A stretch of 64,000 nucleotides of DNA from Oscillospiraceae bacterium (GCA_902775565.1 CACYMP010000011.1:1-64000); one strand, 5' to 3'; positions 42,608 through 51,569 are shown, numbered from the stretch's first letter. Numbers and translations are program-made. Notes: generated from the letters alone by a model not told the origin.

Positions 42608-44506
42608 TTACTTCTTTTTCGTTTTCTTTGTTACTCGAGTGGTTTCAGTAGGTGTGTTTGTTGTTTCCTCAGTGCCCTTTGTGCCTTCGCTTTCAGTGCT
42701 TTGTGTCGTTTCCTCGACAACAGTTTCTTTAGTCGATTCGCTGGTTTCTGTTGATGCTTCTGTTTCTGGCGGTGTGGTTGATTCCGTCGTTTCAGAAGGC
42801 GCAGGCGTCGGTGTGGGCGTCGGGACACTAATATTTCCTGCAGCATCAATCTGGATCTTGTTCTCCGCAATCAGTTTATTGATTTCTTCAATGCTATACG
42901 GAGATGTAGCTAAAGCTACAATATACTTGTTGGTACCGACATAAATTGTTTTAGTACCCTCTTTTCCTGTGTATTTATTTGTAAATGTAAAGCTATAAAT
43001 TCCTTCCTCGGTAAATTTATCATTAAACAAATCAACCGGTCTGTCATAACGCTGATCAAGATGCAGCTGATTATCATCACCAACAACGAGATTGGACTTC
43101 TTAACATTTACTAACAGATATTTTGATTTCGCAGCATCTAATACAAAACCATGCTTTGCATATGATCCTGTAGTAAGCTCACTTCCTCTGCTTCCATCTT
43201 CTCTCAGTTCAAACGGGAAAACCATGCAATTTCCGTTGCGAATCGAGAATTTAAAAGCAATCTTATAATTTGTGAATCCATCTACCAGGGTATCATGCAT
43301 GATTTCGTAATTAAGCGAAACCTCATAATCTCCTTCTTCAAAGAGTTGGACCTTGGTGTTAGCCTTTCTCGAAACATTTGCAGCCAGGAAATCCGTATAT
43401 ATGATCGGAGCGTGCTTGACATTTTGAGAATCCGTATATTGAATTATGAGTGTTCCGTGTTTAAAGTTTGTAGGCGGAACTTCAAAGTGTTTGTCATAAC
43501 CATTTGTATCTTCGTTAATAGTAAGTTTGGGGTCTCCGTTAAGATTATTTATATCCTGATACAATCTGAACCAAAGGGTAACTTTATCTCCAACATTTTT
43601 AAGGAATACGTGATTATCATTTGAATCATTGGTTACACTTGAATATCCATTAATAACAAACTGTCCGATATCCCATCCGAAATGAGGATCCTTTTGATCG
43701 AGTTCTTTTCCTCCGTCAAATCCCTTATCTAAAGGTGTGGCAACTTTCTTGCCAAGTTCCATTCTCGGCTCGGATTCGATTTTGAGATCACTATCGTTGC
43801 CTTCGGTTTTTGCATAGAAAGTGTATACCTCTTTATATTTCTTATATTTGTTCTCTTTTTTATTGAATACCCAAAGTACTTTCGACTGACCAACCAACTG
43901 TTCCATTTCATATACAACTATTACTCTGAAAAAACAACCGTTAATCAGTTGAATATCGTTTGTCTTATAAAAATCGAAGTTGAACTTATCTGTTGTAAAG
44001 ATATTTGATAGAGTAGTGCTAGTTACCCAATTCAAGCCATCAAGTGATGTTTGAACGAGAATCGCTCCGTTCTTAATAGCATCTTTAACATTTATTCCAC
44101 CAACATTTTTGGAATCATCTTCGCGAATATGCCATTCTGTTTCGGGAAGTGCGAGCTTTTTTTCGTCAAATCTGTAAGAAAATGTTACTACTTGATCAGA
44201 ATCACGACTAACTTTGAAAGTTGTTATATTTCCTCCAGGAAGTTGACTCATGTCACCTTTAACAGAAAAAGTTCCAAAAGCATGCCCTTTTACTGGGGAA
44301 TAAGACGCTGTAGCAGTACTCTCATCATAATGACTACTGTTTTTCTTAGTTCCCTCATCAAATTCAAAGACTTTTCCGGTTATTTCCACAAATTCATCAG
44401 GGCTAGCATTCGTGGAAAGATTATTAGTTGTGACAACAATCGCTGTCGACAAAACCGAAGCAATCAAAACCGTTGCAAAGGATTTAGTAAATACTTTTCT
44501 AAACAT
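42608..44506 (-). CDS. Secreted surface protein with Thr/Glu/Ser-rich tail
   Basis: The ATG at 44506 follows GAGGTG. The 632-residue protein has a signal peptide (about 1-34), beta-rich extracellular domains (about 35-540) and a long Thr/Glu/Pro/Ser-rich tail (about 560-630) ending KKTKKK. There is no LPxTG motif or lipobox, so the basic end may bind the wall electrostatically. It is the first gene of the operon with the LHH toxin, 30 bp upstream of the latter. A role as adhesin or delivery scaffold is plausible but inferred. Codon use is AT-rich. Confidence 0.72.
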   Translation of the reverse strand: MFRKVFTKSFATVLIASVLSTAIVVTTNNLSTNASPDEFVEITGKVFEFDEGTKKNSSHYDESTATASYSPVKGHAFGTFSVKGDMSQLPGGNITTFKVSRDSDQVVTFSYRFDEKKLALPETEWHIREDDSKNVGGINVKDAIKNGAILVQTSLDGLNWVTSTTLSNIFTTDKFNFDFYKTNDIQLINGCFFRVIVVYEMEQLVGQSKVLWVFNKKENKYKKYKEVYTFYAKTEGNDSDLKIESEPRMELGKKVATPLDKGFDGGKELDQKDPHFGWDIGQFVINGYSSVTNDSNDNHVFLKNVGDKVTLWFRLYQDINNLNGDPKLTINEDTNGYDKHFEVPPTNFKHGTLIIQYTDSQNVKHAPIIYTDFLAANVSRKANTKVQLFEEGDYEVSLNYEIMHDTLVDGFTNYKIAFKFSIRNGNCMVFPFELREDGSRGSELTTGSYAKHGFVLDAAKSKYLLVNVKKSNLVVGDDNQLHLDQRYDRPVDLFNDKFTEEGIYSFTFTNKYTGKEGTKTIYVGTNKYIVALATSPYSIEEINKLIAENKIQIDAAGNISVPTPTPTPAPSETTESTTPPETEASTETSESTKETVVEETTQSTESEGTKGTEETTNTPTETTRVTKKTKKK

Positions 44507-44724
44507 TTGACACCTCATAAAACTGCATTTCTATCTGATATATATATAATAATTATAAAACAATTAGTATGTCGATTTGGTTTACTGTGTGTAAACAAAA
44601 ATGTTCAGATTTTTAACCACACGTATTAGGCAAAGATGTTGACTATTATTACAATCAGCCAAAATCCAGCTCTTATTGGTAATGTCATTATTCTAAAAAT
44701 ACGCCTTAACAATCTCATGCTCTT

Positions 44725-44868
44725 TTATCCATAACTGTATGCTATGCTGTTGTTTTCATCCCTTATGTATAATCCATATCCTTTAACAATTTTATCATCA
44801 GAAAAAACACTATGAGCACCAATAATCGGACTAACTCCCTTTCTCTTGAAGATTGCGTTCCTATCCAC
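44725..44868 (-). pseudogene. Possible 47-residue gene remnant
   Basis: A GTG at 44868 directly after an in-frame stop opens a frame of 47 residues with protein-like composition (VSPIIGAHSVFSDD, then GYGLYIRDENN). It has no ribosome binding site. It may be the remains of a longer gene. The rest of the 44519-44895 gap is AT-rich and I see no other feature apart from a likely promoter region for the toxin operon near 44520-44600. Confidence 0.25.
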
Positions 44869-44895
44869 CTTTTACCGTACTTCTCAAACAAAATA

Positions 44896-44919
44896 AGGGA
44901 GTCCCTTACGGAACTCCCT
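44896..44919 (-). terminator. Terminator of the small zinc-ribbon gene
   Basis: AGGGAGT (44896-44902) and ACTCCCT (44913-44919) form a hairpin overlapping the stop codon, followed on the minus strand by TTATTTTG. Confidence 0.75.
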
Positions 44920-45145
44920 ACATCTTCTTTACAAACACCTTGCCGCAGCTCTGGCAGACGAATTTGACTTTGCCCTTGCCGTTGAAACCGGTTCCGGCTC
45001 CAGCCAATGCTCCTACGGGGCCGAAAAAGTACCCTCCGATCGCTCCGCCAATGAGGCCTTTGACCGGCTTATACCTCTTGTTCTGAGCAACCGGTACGCA
45101 GCTTGTGCTTCTGCAAAGAACGTTTGGACATCTGATCCTAGACAT
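44918..45145 (-). CDS. Small zinc-ribbon protein with a glycine zipper
   Basis: The 75-residue protein has a CPNVLC-type Cys pair at its start and CQSC near its end, flanking a Gly-rich hydrophobic segment (GLIGGAIGGYFFGPVGALAGAG, given in part) like a glycine-zipper membrane helix. AAAGGGGG precedes the ATG. Such proteins may associate with membranes through the zipper. No function is known. It is monocistronic with its own terminator. Confidence 0.75.
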   Translation of the reverse strand: MSRIRCPNVLCRSTSCVPVAQNKRYKPVKGLIGGAIGGYFFGPVGALAGAGTGFNGKGKVKFVCQSCGKVFVKKM

Positions 45146-45238
45146 ATCAGCTACCCCCTTTCTTCCAAGATAATCTTACAACCCTCTGAATACGCAGGCA
45201 TTACCAAACTGTAAAGGATATATTAATCCGCAAAAGAA

Positions 45239-45262
45239 AAGCCTGACACGATGCCAGGTCTT
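45239..45262 (-). terminator. Terminator of the 64-residue gene
   Basis: On the minus strand AAGACCTGGC pairs imperfectly with GTCAGGCTT and is followed by TTCTTTTG. Confidence 0.5.
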
Positions 45263-45338
45263 CTCTATTCGATTAATCGATTTGATATTAAATCATTGAA
45301 ATTTAACCATCCTGTCGGTGTAAACAAACAAATTAACG

Positions 45339-45533
45339 CTAAGTCTCATCTTTATTCTTATCTTCAACACCAAGTGCTATAAAAAAGTCAATAATGCCGT
45401 CTTTCTTAAGTTGGGCTTTGAGTTTTTTATCAATCTTCTTAGGCGGTTTTACGGATCTAGTTACCACTGTGTAACCTTCATATGTTGGCAATTTAAACTC
45501 GTCTGCTTTGTTCTTGTTTTTCTTTACTTTCAT
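45339..45533 (-). CDS. Small basic protein of unknown function
   Basis: The 64-residue protein is very Lys-rich at the start (KVKKNKNKADEF) and in the middle, with an acidic end (VEDKNKDET). AGAGGAAC precedes the ATG at good spacing. A weak terminator follows at 45239. It could bind nucleic acid, but there is no recognised motif. Confidence 0.55.
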   Translation of the reverse strand: MKVKKNKNKADEFKLPTYEGYTVVTRSVKPPKKIDKKLKAQLKKDGIIDFFIALGVEDKNKDET

Positions 45534-45561
45534 ATAAGTTCCTCTTTCGTTAGGTATTAAA

Positions 45562-45588
45562 AGCCCCTCGGATGTTATCCAAGGGGCT
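45562..45588 (-). terminator. Terminator of the DUF4230 operon
   Basis: AGCCCCTTGGAT and ATCCGAGGGGCT (minus strand) form a long hairpin followed by TTTTAATA, 13 bp after the stop of the upstream lipoprotein gene. Confidence 0.9.
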
Positions 45589-45600
45589 GCAATTGATTAG

Positions 45601-46257
45601 TTACTTTTTAGCGGTGCTCGTCTCCGTCGGCGGATCGACCTCTGCGACCTTGCTCTTGTCCTCAATGGTTTTCCATTCGATCTTGTACTCTATTCCAACC
45701 GCCTCGCCAACTGAATTGACGTAATTCTTTAAGAGCTCTTTTGCATTTGCCTGAGCGTTTAACATCAGAACAGGATTCTTTTCGGCAGTCTCTTTCATAT
45801 TATTCTGAGCCTGCCTGAAAGCTTCAGTCTGCTCTTCCGGACTCGGTTTCTTGGCTTTCGGATCGAAATAGAACGATTCGCTTGTCAAAGACTCCTTATT
45901 AACGGTTGCATCTAGCACAACTGCATTTGGTATGGTAATTGTTACAACGTTATCCTTGCCGACTTCGACTTTGAGCTTGTTAACGTCAATACCTATCGTA
46001 ACTTTACCATCGTACTCGACCCAGAATCTCATGTTCTTCTTTTCCCAGAACTGATACCAGGCCGGATTCATTTCCCTGTCGGATTTTGCGACGTTATGGA
46101 AATAGCAGTCCACCGTTGCAAGATTTGCGATTGCACGCATCTCATCGACTTCGATCGTCGCTTCGACTTTCTTGGGTTCTTCCTTGGGCTTGGAATTACA
46201 TCCTGCCAAAGCAAACAGGAGGGATAAAACGAGGAAAATGCTCAATAACTTTTTCAT
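45601..46257 (-). CDS. DUF4230-like lipoprotein
   Basis: The ATG at 46257 overlaps the stop of the preceding gene (ATGA) and follows GGAGGG. The 218-residue protein has a lipobox (LAGC), a Lys/Glu linker and a DUF4230-type domain: an early ATVDCYFHNVAK strand, WVEYDGKVTIGID and a C-terminal helix. The domain resembles its upstream neighbour, so this is a tandem pair in which one copy is lipidated and the other is membrane-anchored. DUF4230 proteins are exported and of unknown function. Confidence 0.83.
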   Translation of the reverse strand: MKKLLSIFLVLSLLFALAGCNSKPKEEPKKVEATIEVDEMRAIANLATVDCYFHNVAKSDREMNPAWYQFWEKKNMRFWVEYDGKVTIGIDVNKLKVEVGKDNVVTITIPNAVVLDATVNKESLTSESFYFDPKAKKPSPEEQTEAFRQAQNNMKETAEKNPVLMLNAQANAKELLKNYVNSVGEAVGIEYKIEWKTIEDKSKVAEVDPPTETSTAKK

Positions 46258-46913
46258 TTTGCATCCCTCCATTCAAATCTGATCGTGTATTTCTCTTCAA
46301 GCTTGTCGACAAACGGCGTGAGCAGACCTTTGATCAGCCTCTCACCGTTCTGCTTTGCATACATTACGATCTCACCCTGATTTCTCGCCTTTTGATTGAC
46401 GTCAGCTATGGACTTGCTGTATGCATCCGCAGAAATAGTCTCCTGCTTAACCTTTTTGCCTACAACTATGTAATCCAGATCCTCGATATTCACCTTTGGC
46501 TCATATATCTCGATCGGTGGCAGGCTGACTACGATCTCGTGTTTTTCATCATCCTTGGATATCTTAATGCCCTTTAAGTCAAAACCGGCGTTAACGGTAG
46601 CTGTATAAGCAACGTGGTAGTCAATATCCTCGGGCTTTTTATCGTTATATATGGTTGCCACGCCGTTATAAACAACCTCGTAGGTCGAAAGTGAGCTGTT
46701 CTTGACCACCTTCTCCAAGTTCGAAACAGTATCTACCTGCTGAGGACCGGGTCCCTTCGGTCTCTTCGATTCATTTATAGCTATGATCAGGGCAGTGATC
46801 GCGATTATAAACACAAGGACAATCACGCCGATTATGATCAGCTTTGCCTTGACTGATCCCCTCGGCGCATTTGAACCGGTGGCCTTTCTCGCCATTTTAA
46901 TGCGTTTGCTCAT
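46254..46913 (-). CDS. DUF4230-like membrane-anchored protein
   Basis: The 219-residue protein has a basic N-terminus, one membrane helix (about 24-48) and an extracytoplasmic DUF4230-type domain with a strand pattern (YEVVYNGVATIYN, AYTATVNAGFDLKGI, VVSLPPIEI) parallel to that of the lipoprotein encoded immediately downstream. The four-base overlap shows coupling. An AAGGAGG site lies 13 bases before the ATG, slightly far; a downstream ATG at residue 7 is possible. The function of the family is not established. Confidence 0.83.
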   Translation of the reverse strand: MSKRIKMARKATGSNAPRGSVKAKLIIIGVIVLVFIIAITALIIAINESKRPKGPGPQQVDTVSNLEKVVKNSSLSTYEVVYNGVATIYNDKKPEDIDYHVAYTATVNAGFDLKGIKISKDDEKHEIVVSLPPIEIYEPKVNIEDLDYIVVGKKVKQETISADAYSKSIADVNQKARNQGEIVMYAKQNGERLIKGLLTPFVDKLEEKYTIRFEWRDAK

Positions 46914-47019
46914 TTCAGCCAGAAGTCCTCCTTATATGCTGATTTGACTTCAATATACCCGTTGGCTTTTTTCGATACAACCGAGACCAAGGATTTTTTA
47001 CAAATGATTAATATGAAAA

Positions 47020-47045
47020 ACGGCTGCACCCGAGAGTGCAGCCGT
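47020..47045 (-). terminator. Terminator of the FxLYD-like lipoprotein gene
   Basis: Perfect 10-bp stem ACGGCTGCAC/GTGCAGCCGT followed on the minus strand by TTTTTCAT. Nearly the same hairpin occurs at 49006-49033, on the other side of the integrase gene. Confidence 0.93.
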
Positions 47046-47065
47046 CATTCCCAAGATTTGTTATT

Positions 47066-47782
47066 TTAATATCTGCCATCAACAAAATATACCTTCAATG
47101 AAGCAAATTTCACATATGTCTTTAATTGCAAAGACGTTGAATCACCGGCAGGAAGGGAATAAATCTCGTCAGTTATAGTATAATCAACGACTTTGCCATT
47201 TTTATCGAAGAACAACACATAGGCATAAATTGAGGTGGCTTCATTTTGACCATTATTTGAAATAGTTAGAACAACATTGTTTTTGTTAACATGTGTCTTA
47301 GCTTCTAATGATCCAATTTCAGGTTCTTTGGTTCCGCCATCACTGATTGTCATTTTTCGTGTTATATGATCTACACCTCTTACATCTTCAAATATGCAGT
47401 AACATATAGTTTCCTCGCCAGGTCCTATAAAGTAGGTAGGTGTACTGGCAGCACCAATTGTATTGTCATTTTTATCATGTGCAGTTATATTGAATTTTAC
47501 ATATGCTGATTCGGTACTGTTATTCTTTATAACTAACAGACAATCAGTGTTTTCTTTTTTATACCAAGGTACATATATGTATTCTTGAACTTCAAAATCA
47601 CTTTCAAGCAATTCCTTAACGGTTGTAGTGGTCTCACTTGTAGTTGTAGTCGCCTCAGCAGTAGTTGTGGTAGTAGCACCAGCTGTTTCACTTGCGCTAC
47701 TGCTACTAGGCGCAGATGAGCAGCCAAACATGATTGTTGCAGCAAGGGACGCTAAGACAACAAAGGCTATTTTCTTCTTCAT
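47066..47782 (-). CDS. Lipoprotein with Thr-rich linker and FxLYD-like domain
   Basis: The 238-residue protein has a lipobox (MFGC), a Ser/Thr-rich linker (about 22-58) and a beta-sandwich region with alternating strands (CLLVIKNNSTESAYVKFNI, IGPGEETICYCIF) like FxLYD/DUF5067 modules common in clostridial lipoproteins. CAGGAGG precedes the ATG. It lies just downstream of the integrase on the same strand. Function unknown, likely surface-exposed. Confidence 0.75.
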   Translation of the reverse strand: MKKKIAFVVLASLAATIMFGCSSAPSSSSASETAGATTTTTAEATTTTSETTTTVKELLESDFEVQEYIYVPWYKKENTDCLLVIKNNSTESAYVKFNITAHDKNDNTIGAASTPTYFIGPGEETICYCIFEDVRGVDHITRKMTISDGGTKEPEIGSLEAKTHVNKNNVVLTISNNGQNEATSIYAYVLFFDKNGKVVDYTITDEIYSLPAGDSTSLQLKTYVKFASLKVYFVDGRY

Positions 47783-47842
47783 TTGATTTATCCTCCTGTT
47801 ATTTATTGTTAATTCTTAATCAATAGGCGATACTATTCGTAT

Positions 47843-47862
47843 CAAAGTAAAGTACTTTGTGA
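47843..47862. repeat. Left repeat flanking the integrase gene
   Basis: CAAAGTAAAGTA (47843-47854) is repeated in inverted orientation at 48951-48962. TACTTTGTGA (47853-47862) is repeated directly at 48956-48965. The integrase gene lies between. These may be recombinase binding or attachment sequences. Confidence 0.45.
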
Positions 47863-47866
47863 CGGA

Positions 47867-48826
47867 TCACCGCAAAAGCCTTTCCACGCTGCGTTTCTTC
47901 ATCTCCATGGTCGGGTGGACGTAACGGTTGAGCGTGATGGTCACAGAAGAATGTCCCAGCAGTTCGCTTACGACTTTCGGGTCTATCCCGCTCTCTATAC
48001 AGCGCGTCGCATATGTATGGCGAAGCGCATGGAAAGTGTAGTCTACCGAGATGCCGCCTTTTCTCAATATCTGCTTGTACTTCTCGTAATACCGCCTGGG
48101 TTCCATCTGTTTGCTTGAACAGGTGGCTACGAAGTAATCTCCGGGCATCTGTTTTCCTTCAGTCTTCAGAAGCTTTCCGATAGCTTTGGGCACAGGGATC
48201 GCACGTTGAGAAGACTCGGTTTTAGGCGTTCCGGTCACGATCACTGTCTTTGGCTGTTTCCCTCGCGCCTCAGTATTCCTGATCCTGAGCACTGTCCTGT
48301 TGACGTTGATCAGACAGCCTTCAAAATCGACGTCAGACCACTTCAAAGCGCAGATCTCGCCAATTCGCATGCCTGTGTAGAGGCAGAGCATAATGCCAAT
48401 GTTTTCGGGACTAGGATTTGCCGTAAGATATGCTTCGAGCTGCTTCTGGTGCGGCTTTGTCAGCACTTGGGACTTCATCCTTGCCGGCTTTGACATCGTA
48501 AACCGCGGAAAACGTATGTCTGACGGGCAGTCGCCGTTCTCAGACGCGAAGTAGTAGACACTCTTTAAAAGCGAACAGATGTCGCGGATTGTTTTATCTG
48601 ACAGACCGCCTTTCCCCGAGGTTTTACCGCAGGTCTTAAGCTGAGTTATGTACTTTCCGGCTGTGTTATTGCCCAGATCCTCAAAATGCATCCTCCCGAC
48701 ATACGGATCGATGTAGTTTTCCGCCAATTCAGCGTAGTGCGCGTAAGACGACTCCTTGAGAAAAGGGCGCCTGGCAGACAGATACTTTTTTGTCAAACCG
48801 CTGATATTATTGTGTTTGCCCGGCAT
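47867..48826 (-). CDS. Tyrosine recombinase/integrase
   Basis: The 319-residue protein has a SAM-like core-binding N-terminal domain (about 10-95) and a catalytic domain with the expected Arg in LYTGMRIGEICALKW (near 152), HALRHTYATR (HxxR near 268), LLGHSSVTIT and the nucleophilic Tyr in NRYVHP (near 303). All conserved residues are present. It should catalyse site-specific integration or excision of a mobile element, or inversion of a local segment. GTGAGGTGA precedes the ATG. Short repeats flank the gene at 47843-47862 and 48951-48965. No excisionase is seen next to it. Confidence 0.94.
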   Translation of the reverse strand: MPGKHNNISGLTKKYLSARRPFLKESSYAHYAELAENYIDPYVGRMHFEDLGNNTAGKYITQLKTCGKTSGKGGLSDKTIRDICSLLKSVYYFASENGDCPSDIRFPRFTMSKPARMKSQVLTKPHQKQLEAYLTANPSPENIGIMLCLYTGMRIGEICALKWSDVDFEGCLINVNRTVLRIRNTEARGKQPKTVIVTGTPKTESSQRAIPVPKAIGKLLKTEGKQMPGDYFVATCSSKQMEPRRYYEKYKQILRKGGISVDYTFHALRHTYATRCIESGIDPKVVSELLGHSSVTITLNRYVHPTMEMKKRSVERLLR

Positions 48827-48950
48827 TTCATCACCTCACTTCCGTATTAAGCGTTTGTAAAATTCTTTCAATTCTTTGTAAATTAACCGGTGGTTTCGTT
48901 GAATCGGGTACCGCCAAAGCGTATAGTGAAAATGTGTTTGAAGCACAAAT

Positions 48951-48965
48951 TACTTTACTTTGTGA
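48951..48965. repeat. Right repeat flanking the integrase gene
   Basis: TACTTTACTTTG (48951-48962) is the inverted copy of 47843-47854, and TACTTTGTGA (48956-48965) is the direct copy of 47853-47862. Confidence 0.45.
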
Positions 48966-49005
48966 TGTTTTTCTTCCCATGTTTTGCTAACTCCTTTCAT
49001 ACAAA

Positions 49006-49033
49006 AACGGCTGCACCCGGAAGTGCAGCCGTT
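49006..49033 (-). terminator. Terminator near-identical to 47020-47045
   Basis: AACGGCTGCAC/GTGCAGCCGTT form a perfect 11-bp stem followed on the minus strand by TTTTGT. It ends the 49061-49579 transcript. Confidence 0.92.
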
Positions 49034-49060
49034 CTATTAGAAGAGGATTTTTTTTGCGAA

Positions 49061-49579
49061 TTACTTGTGGCTCAACAGCGCTTCAAAAACACAGAACAGC
49101 ACTATTGAGAGCCCCATCGCAGCGTTACAGAACACTTCGAGTTTCCTGAGAAGCCTGGATTTCCTGTCAGTCTTTCCATACACCTTGTACTTATGCTCTG
49201 CAACAGCGAAAACGATGCCTGATGCCAGGATGAGCGCTGCTGACAAGATGAGTACATACACGCCCGGGCCGATAACTGCGCCCTGGGTTTTCAGGATCTC
49301 CCGGCAGATAAATCCTGCCCAGAGTCCTATGAACGAACCGGTCAGGATCTGCGGAACCGCGTAGTTCAGGATTGAAAACACGATTGCCATCTCCACCAGT
49401 CCGAAAGCGGTGATCATCTTCGGGCCGATAAACTCGAGCAGCGTAGCCGATGTAACCGCGCCAGCCTGTCCCGTAAACGTGCAGCATTCCAGCATGAGCG
49501 CGCATATCAGTGCCGCGCTGCCTGCTATACCGATTGCCTTGGCCTTAAGCCTTAATGATCTGAGTTTGATTTCTTCCAT
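49061..49579 (-). CDS. Four-helix membrane protein of unknown function
   Basis: The start at 49579 follows AGGGAGA. The 172-residue protein has four hydrophobic segments (about 15-35, 52-75, 90-125 and 140-165), a Lys/Arg-rich loop (HKYKVYGKTDRKSRLL) and a short cytoplasmic tail. No family is recognised. It resembles small DUF-type membrane proteins found near mobile genes. Confidence 0.7.
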   Translation of the reverse strand: MEEIKLRSLRLKAKAIGIAGSAALICALMLECCTFTGQAGAVTSATLLEFIGPKMITAFGLVEMAIVFSILNYAVPQILTGSFIGLWAGFICREILKTQGAVIGPGVYVLILSAALILASGIVFAVAEHKYKVYGKTDRKSRLLRKLEVFCNAAMGLSIVLFCVFEALLSHK

Positions 49580-49671
49580 CTCTTTCTCCCTTCTGGTTTG
49601 TTTTGACCGCACCCGCAGGTGCAGTCCCTAATATATGAAATTATTTTTTTGCGAAACGAGCGGTCCCTTAA

Positions 49672-50022
49672 CTACCCTACGATGGTCAGGGTGTCATCCG
49701 GGTTCACCCCGGGCTCGTGGATTTCCGTCCAGTACCTGACGCCGCGTAGTTTGAAGCACCTTGGACCTTTGCTGCCGCCGATATCGTCGATAATGTAGAA
49801 CCCGTCATCTTCGATCTTAAAGTCGTGCGGCGTTCCGTCCTTCTCGTAGATCGTGAGCTTGGCGCCCTTTTCGAACCAGTACACCAGCCTCATTTTCCAG
49901 ACCGGGCCGGATGGCTCGTCGACCTCGAAGCAGGCCAGATACTGGTGTTCTTCTTTAAGTCCTTCGATCTTGCTCTCGTCGCTTACGTAGTGCCAAATGT
50001 ACGAACCTGTTAACTGCTGCAT
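49672..50022 (-). CDS. Small soluble beta-rich protein, unknown
   Basis: The 116-residue protein has no signal peptide and several short beta strands rich in Tyr/Trp (WKMRLVYWFEKGAKLTIYEK), an acidic turn (DDIGG) and a basic patch (RCFKLRGVRYW). GGGAGG precedes the ATG. Function unknown. The 276-bp gap to the next gene contains no supported feature. Confidence 0.6.
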   Translation of the reverse strand: MQQLTGSYIWHYVSDESKIEGLKEEHQYLACFEVDEPSGPVWKMRLVYWFEKGAKLTIYEKDGTPHDFKIEDDGFYIIDDIGGSKGPRCFKLRGVRYWTEIHEPGVNPDDTLTIVG

Positions 50023-50298
50023 ACTTTAATCCTCCCTCTTCAATTGAATCTTTGCTTCCCGTTATCCCGTGAGATTTTTATGCGAGACCGGCCCGACATT
50101 ATAGGACGATATTTTTTTGCGAATCGTACCGCTCCGTTATACAGGACCAACTCGCACAGACACCAGAAAACTGGGGCGCTGTATCTCACCATAGCTGATT
50201 TTATAACGGCTGAGAGAGCATTGCATTCGAATAATGGGACAGTTTTTCGTAACATTGCAAGTGACATTGCAATGTTAAAGTCGTTTCCGTAAACTCCT

Positions 50299-51528
50299 TT
50301 ACTCAAACCACTTGTCTTTTGCTGCAATTACATCCTTGTCATCTTTTAACTCATATGAAGCGTATATAAATGCTTTCAAGTGCTTGGCTACTGCCTTTAA
50401 TACAATTTCTTTGTCGTTTCTCAATTCATCCGATGCATAAGCAAGCATGAGGCCTGTCTTCTCTACGGCAGTCTTCACGATCTGTCTGTTGCCCATTAGA
50501 TCATACGAAGCATACTGTAATGCCCAGCCGCAATTCTCAACAGCCGAAAGGACCACCTCTTCATCAGCTTGCAGTTCGCTTGAAGCAAATTTCAATGCAA
50601 GTCCATCCAAGGTTACCGCCAAAAGAACTACATCTTTGTCATTGCGCAGTTTAGCAGATGCCAGACTCAGGTATAAAGGATCTTTCTTGATCGCGGCCAT
50701 GACTATCTCTTTATCCCCACGGTAACTTGATGGAAGGCTGTCAAGCACACTGGCATCATTCTCTACCAGTTTGATCAATGCCTTCTTATCGGAAAGGTCA
50801 GCATCTTCCGCAGCAGTCTTCCGTTCCGGAACCGGCTTCTTAGCAGCAGGCTTATGCTTGCCCGCACGTTCACTGTCGTTGACTATTTCAAAGCTGCTGT
50901 CATAGTTTTCTGAAGCGGAATCGGGATCTGCAGCCGGGAAGATCTCTTTAAACTTGTTGTTTTGCGGATAATCTTCTATAGCTTTCGAATAAACGGATTT
51001 CGCCAGTTCTTCTGCATGCTTCTCTTCACTGGAAAGCATTCCAAAAGTATTGCCGTGGTTTTTATAGTACTCTTCTGTAGCGTACCATGTCATATTTCGG
51101 GCGCGGTCAATAAAAAAGCCTTCATCGATCCTGTTTGGCTGCTCGCCCGGATACATATTTCTGACTATCCAGCCGACATTGTCGTATGACTTTTCGATCT
51201 CGACTCTTTTATTCAATATTAACTTTTTAAAGCCGTTGTACTGTCTCTCGCCAAACTCGAAAAGTGTTCTTAACTGAATAAGAAAACAGGGCAGCACGTC
51301 GCAAAGCACACGTGGAACAATCTTATAGCTGCCGTCATATGAAATGTTGAATCGGATCTCATACCCGTCCTTGCCGGGATTGGCGAGTATCGAGGAAATA
51401 TTCTCACTTACCGAGTTAAAAGAGTAATTTGCTCTTTTTCTGAATCCGCCCAACTTGTACACGTCACGTAAAGCTTCGTACAACACCTTGTTTCTGATCT
51501 TTACATCCAGCTCATATACAAAATTCAT
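50299..51528 (-). CDS. DUF4116 repeat protein
   Basis: The C-terminal 140 residues (about 270-409) consist of five or six tandem units of about 25 residues with the pattern L-R-N-D-K-E-I-V-x-x-A-V-x-x-x-G-x-A-L-x-x-A-S. These are DUF4116 repeats, which form a curved helical scaffold likely used for binding. The first 200 residues are an unassigned domain, followed by a Ser/Lys/Pro linker. GGAGGT precedes the ATG. DUF4116 repeats are mostly known from eukaryotic-like and bacterial accessory proteins; their ligand is unknown. Confidence 0.8.
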   Translation of the reverse strand: MNFVYELDVKIRNKVLYEALRDVYKLGGFRKRANYSFNSVSENISSILANPGKDGYEIRFNISYDGSYKIVPRVLCDVLPCFLIQLRTLFEFGERQYNGFKKLILNKRVEIEKSYDNVGWIVRNMYPGEQPNRIDEGFFIDRARNMTWYATEEYYKNHGNTFGMLSSEEKHAEELAKSVYSKAIEDYPQNNKFKEIFPAADPDSASENYDSSFEIVNDSERAGKHKPAAKKPVPERKTAAEDADLSDKKALIKLVENDASVLDSLPSSYRGDKEIVMAAIKKDPLYLSLASAKLRNDKDVVLLAVTLDGLALKFASSELQADEEVVLSAVENCGWALQYASYDLMGNRQIVKTAVEKTGLMLAYASDELRNDKEIVLKAVAKHLKAFIYASYELKDDKDVIAAKDKWFE

Positions 51529-51569
51529 GATGACCTCCGATCAAGTAAAATTGGGAACCATATGCCGGC

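Noticed and set aside
50040..50327. 95-codon minus-strand frame between two genes
   Set aside because: It has no ribosome binding site, an uneven composition and overlaps the next gene's end.
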